Source of the DNA: an uncultured Spartobacteria bacterium
GTDB taxonomy: Bacteria; Verrucomicrobiota; Verrucomicrobiia; Chthoniobacterales; Chthoniobacteraceae
Length of the DNA stretch: 64,000 nucleotides
Direction: 5' to 3'
Assembly (NCBI GenBank): GCA_903901425.1
Contig: CAIURC010000005.1
Span: forward strand, 1-64,000
Below are positions 61,264-64,000 of the stretch, piece after piece; positions within the stretch are counted from its first letter, which is position 1; each line of letters begins with the position of its first letter. The notes beneath the pieces were generated by a model, which did not search any database, was not told the origin of the DNA, and was given only the letters and a program-made list of their open reading frames with translations. The position numbers and the translations under genes were made by a program.

Positions 61264-64000
61264 TCATTCGGGGTTGACGTTCCTGCGGAGGTCCCGTGCG
61301 CGTAGCCACAGGAAAATGGCCGGTGTCAGCACGAGGATATGGACCAGGCTGCTCAGCATTCCGCCCAGAACCGGGGCGGCCAAGGGCCGCATCACCTCGC
61401 TCCCGGGCCTGTCACTCCAGAAGAGCGGTAGAAGACTCGCCACAATCGTCGCCACGGTCATGATTTTTGGACGCAGCCGGAGCCGGGCTCCATCCTTCAC
61501 GGCCTCGACGAGTTCCTCGTAGGTGAGCGGCGCGCCCTTTTCACGGAGCCGCGCTGCCACGGCTTCCTCAAGGTAAACCACCATCACAACACCTGTCTGG
61601 ATGGCGGTACCAAACAGCGCGATGTAACCCACCCACACCGCCACACTGAAAGGGTACCCGAGCAGCGCCTGAAGAAAAACGCCCCCCGACAACGCAAACG
61701 GAACCGCCAGCAGCACATGCAACGCCTCCCGGACATCGCCGTACACTTGGTAGAGGAGCAGGAAAATGATCAGCAACACCACCGGCACAATCTGTTGCAG
61801 GCGCCGTTCGGCACGCAGCGCGTTCTCAAACTCCCCGCTGTACTCGAGTGTCACGCCTTCGGGCAACCTGGGAACCACTTCCCGCTCCAGACGCGCCTTC
61901 ACCTCCTCCACAAAGCCCCCCAAATCGCGGCCCTCCACGTTTGCCTGCACCGCCACCCGAAGCCGGCCATTCTCACTCTGGATCTCGCTTGGGCCGTCCA
62001 CCCGCCGGATCTCCGACACCTGCCCCAGCGGAACTGTGCCCCCCCCGGGCAGGCTCACCAAGAGGTCCCGGAACCGGGTGAGATCCTCGCGTTCACCGCG
62101 CTCAAACCGGACCTGGATCGGATACCGTTCCCTGCCCGACACAACAGTGCCCACGGGCCGTCCCCCCAACCCCACCTCGACGGTTTCCAGAACGTCGGCC
62201 GCACGCAACCCGTACCGACCCAGTGCCTCGCGATCCACGCGGATTTCCAAAAACGGTTTACTCAGTGTCCGGCCCGCCACCACCCCCACGGCACCGGGCA
62301 CCTGTTTGAGCACCCGTTCCACCTCCAACGCTTGAGCCTGCAACACCCCCAAATCCGGCCCCAGAAGTTTCACCCCGAGCTGCGCCCGGATTCCCGTCGA
62401 CGTCATCAGGATCCGGTTCTCAATCGGCTGCAGAAATCCCGGCACTGATCCGGGCACCTGCCGCATTTTTTCCGTCAACTCAGCCACCAGCTTTTCCCGG
62501 GTCATCCCGGGCCGCCATTCCCTGCGCGGTCTCAATTCGAGGGTGGTTTCGATCATTTCCGTTGGGGCGGGATCCGTGGCGGTGTCGGCGCGGCCCAACT
62601 TTCCGGCGACCGTTTTCACCTCGGGCACCTGGCTCAACACAGCGTCCTGCCACGCCATGACCCGCTTGACTTCGCTCAAAGCCGCCGCTGGCACAAACGT
62701 CGGCATAAAGAGCAGGCTCCCCTCGTCCAGCGCCGGCATGAACTCCGATCCCAACCCCTCAAAAACCCCTGCCCGGCCCCCGGGCAAAATCTGTCTGAGA
62801 CCCGCCGGCAGCCCAAACCCGACCAGCAGCGCGCCCACCAGCAGCACCGCGGCCCCGGCCATGAGGAATCTGCTCCGCCGCAATGCAAAATCCAAGACCG
62901 GTTCATAGAGGCTCTGGAGACGGCGCATCACCCAGTTGCCCGACTCTGCCCGGTACGGGCCACGCACCAGCACCGTGCACAAGACCGGCACCAGGGTCAG
63001 GGCCAGCACGCCCGACACCGCCATTGCCAGCGTCTTGGTGAACGCCAGGGGATGAAACAATTTCCCCTCCCGGCCTTCCAAGGCGAACACCGGCAGAAAC
63101 GCCAACAGAATGATTGCAATCGAGAAAAACACGGGGCGCCCGACCTGCACCGAGGCCGCCCGGACCCGCTCCAGATGGGAACCCGGACCTGCCCCCTCCT
63201 CCATGCGCCTGAGCACGTTCTCCGTGATCACAATCCCGGCATCCACCAGAACCCCGATGGCAATTGCGATCCCCGAAAGGGACATCAGGTTGCTGCCCAC
63301 GCCCAGCGGCCGCATCAGGAGAAACGCCCCAAGGATCGACAATGGCAGTGGAAGCGTCACCACCAAGATGCTCCGGAAATGCGCCAGAAACACCACGTGC
63401 GCCACCGTCACCAGCAGGATCTCTTCCACCAACGCCCAGCGCAGCGTCCCGATGGTCCGTTCAATCAACTCGCTCCGGTCATAAAACGGCCGGATTTCAA
63501 CCCCGCGCGGAAGGCTGGTCCGGATCACCTCCAGCTTCGCTTTGACCCGGCGGATGACTTCCCGCGCGTTCTCCCCGGTGCGCATCACCACGATGCCGCC
63601 CACCACTTCGCGCCCTCCGACATCCAGAACCCCGCGCCGGTATTCCCCCCCCTGCTCCACCCGGGCCACGTCTCTGAGGCAAATCGGGACACCGCCCCGT
63701 TCCTCCACCACCACCGCCTCCAAATCCGCCCGACTGCGCACCAATCCAACGCCGCGCACCACAAACTCCATCCCGTTCTCCTCCACGGTCTTGCCACCCA
63801 CGTTCAGGTTGCTGCGCCGCACCGCTTCCAGCACCCGCTCCAGACTCAAGCCCAGCGTCTGCAGCTTTTGAGGGGAAACCTCCACCTGATACTGCCGCAC
63901 AAAGCCCCCGATACTCGCCACCTCCGCGACGCCGGGCACCGCACTGAGTTGGTAACGGATTGTCCAGTCCTGAAGCGCCCGCAACGCCCCCAAATCCGAC
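61264..64000 (-). CDS. CusA/CzcA-type heavy-metal efflux RND pump (5' end beyond the window)
   Basis: At least 911 residues, with the N-terminus beyond the window end (about 130 residues missing). It is an inner-membrane RND pump of the HME group. The TM4 region IGVLVDAGIVITENVLRR carries the conserved acidic residues of proton relay, ETTLELRPRREWRPGM and YSGEFENALRAERRLQQIVPVV are other CusA/CzcA hallmarks, and SIAIILLAFLPVFALEGREGKLFHPLAFTKTLAMA is the TM6-8 block. It exports Cu/Ag or Zn/Co/Cd across the envelope with a CusB/CusC type partner, not seen here. A frame-check from 64000 shows no break. The metal cannot be assigned. Confidence 0.92.
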   Translation of the reverse strand, partial: SDLGALRALQDWTIRYQLSAVPGVAEVASIGGFVRQYQVEVSPQKLQTLGLSLERVLEAVRRSNLNVGGKTVEENGMEFVVRGVGLVRSRADLEAVVVEERGGVPICLRDVARVEQGGEYRRGVLDVGGREVVGGIVVMRTGENAREVIRRVKAKLEVIRTSLPRGVEIRPFYDRSELIERTIGTLRWALVEEILLVTVAHVVFLAHFRSILVVTLPLPLSILGAFLLMRPLGVGSNLMSLSGIAIAIGVLVDAGIVITENVLRRMEEGAGPGSHLERVRAASVQVGRPVFFSIAIILLAFLPVFALEGREGKLFHPLAFTKTLAMAVSGVLALTLVPVLCTVLVRGPYRAESGNWVMRRLQSLYEPVLDFALRRSRFLMAGAAVLLVGALLVGFGLPAGLRQILPGGRAGVFEGLGSEFMPALDEGSLLFMPTFVPAAALSEVKRVMAWQDAVLSQVPEVKTVAGKLGRADTATDPAPTEMIETTLELRPRREWRPGMTREKLVAELTEKMRQVPGSVPGFLQPIENRILMTSTGIRAQLGVKLLGPDLGVLQAQALEVERVLKQVPGAVGVVAGRTLSKPFLEIRVDREALGRYGLRAADVLETVEVGLGGRPVGTVVSGRERYPIQVRFERGEREDLTRFRDLLVSLPGGGTVPLGQVSEIRRVDGPSEIQSENGRLRVAVQANVEGRDLGGFVEEVKARLEREVVPRLPEGVTLEYSGEFENALRAERRLQQIVPVVLLIIFLLLYQVYGDVREALHVLLAVPFALSGGVFLQALLGYPFSVAVWVGYIALFGTAIQTGVVMVVYLEEAVAARLREKGAPLTYEELVEAVKDGARLRLRPKIMTVATIVASLLPLFWSDRPGSEVMRPLAAPVLGGMLSSLVHILVLTPAIFLWLRARDLRRNVNPE

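Overview
The window is a GC-rich chromosomal segment from a Gram-negative bacterium. I infer the Planctomycetes-Verrucomicrobia-Chlamydiae superphylum, most likely Verrucomicrobiota. The grounds are a paired DUF1552 protein and DUF1587/1592/1595/1588/1585 c-type cytochrome, twin-arginine TIM-barrel proteins, a Bacteroidetes-like three-gene succinate dehydrogenase, futalosine-route menaquinone synthesis (MqnC), a BatA-E aerotolerance-type operon, DUF2934 and DUF5069 proteins, many GTG starts and few Shine-Dalgarno sites. LPS enzymes, a TonB receptor, lipoproteins and an RND pump show an outer membrane. No phage, insertion sequence, integrase or CRISPR array was seen. One Rpn-family nuclease gene is the only mobile-type gene.

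Layout. 1-9.5 kb: exported DUF1552/cytochrome pair, unknown exported and membrane proteins, a lipoprotein divergent from a protein that I read as a divergent kinase-fold enzyme (6476-7522), a GT39-type membrane glycosyltransferase, and a histone-H1-like DUF2934 protein. 9.6-14.8 kb: PAS-AraC regulator, TonB-dependent receptor, tandem alpha/beta-hydrolase. 14.8-25.3 kb: hypoxanthine phosphoribosyltransferase, TIM-barrel isomerase, strong terminator, tRNA-Asp, FmdB-like protein, PQQ-propeller protein, SurE, TPR-SGNH protein, Rpn nuclease, MnmA and an oligopeptide-binding lipoprotein. 25.3-36.2 kb: a lipid A acyltransferase/heptosyltransferase fusion, followed by a tightly packed MoxR-DUF58-DUF4381-BatA-BatBC-BatD-BatE-DUF3108 operon. 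36.2-41.5 kb: peptidoglycan-binding, LysM, GYF_2 and host-attachment-like proteins, a TAT-exported TIM barrel, and farnesyl diphosphate synthase. 41.8-49.4 kb: sdhCAB, a spinster-like MFS transporter and mutS. 49.9-56.9 kb, mostly minus strand: a lipoprotein, nadA, mqnC, a zinc-less exported MsrB, and a TPR-ExbB-ExbD-ExbD energy-transduction cluster. 57-64 kb: PpiD-like foldase, TPR protein, metG, DUF5069, and a CusA-type pump cut by the window end.

Functional links. SdhCAB needs a quinone, and MqnC belongs to the menaquinone pathway. LpxL-WaaF and the GT39 enzyme build cell-surface glycolipids. The TonB receptor needs an ExbB/ExbD motor of the kind encoded at 54-56 kb, but no tonB gene was found. 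The most interesting items are the unrecognised kinase-like protein, the acyltransferase-heptosyltransferase fusion, the condensed Bat operon with a BatB-BatC fusion, the zinc-ribbon ExbB, and the short leader ORF whose stop overlaps the sdhC start.
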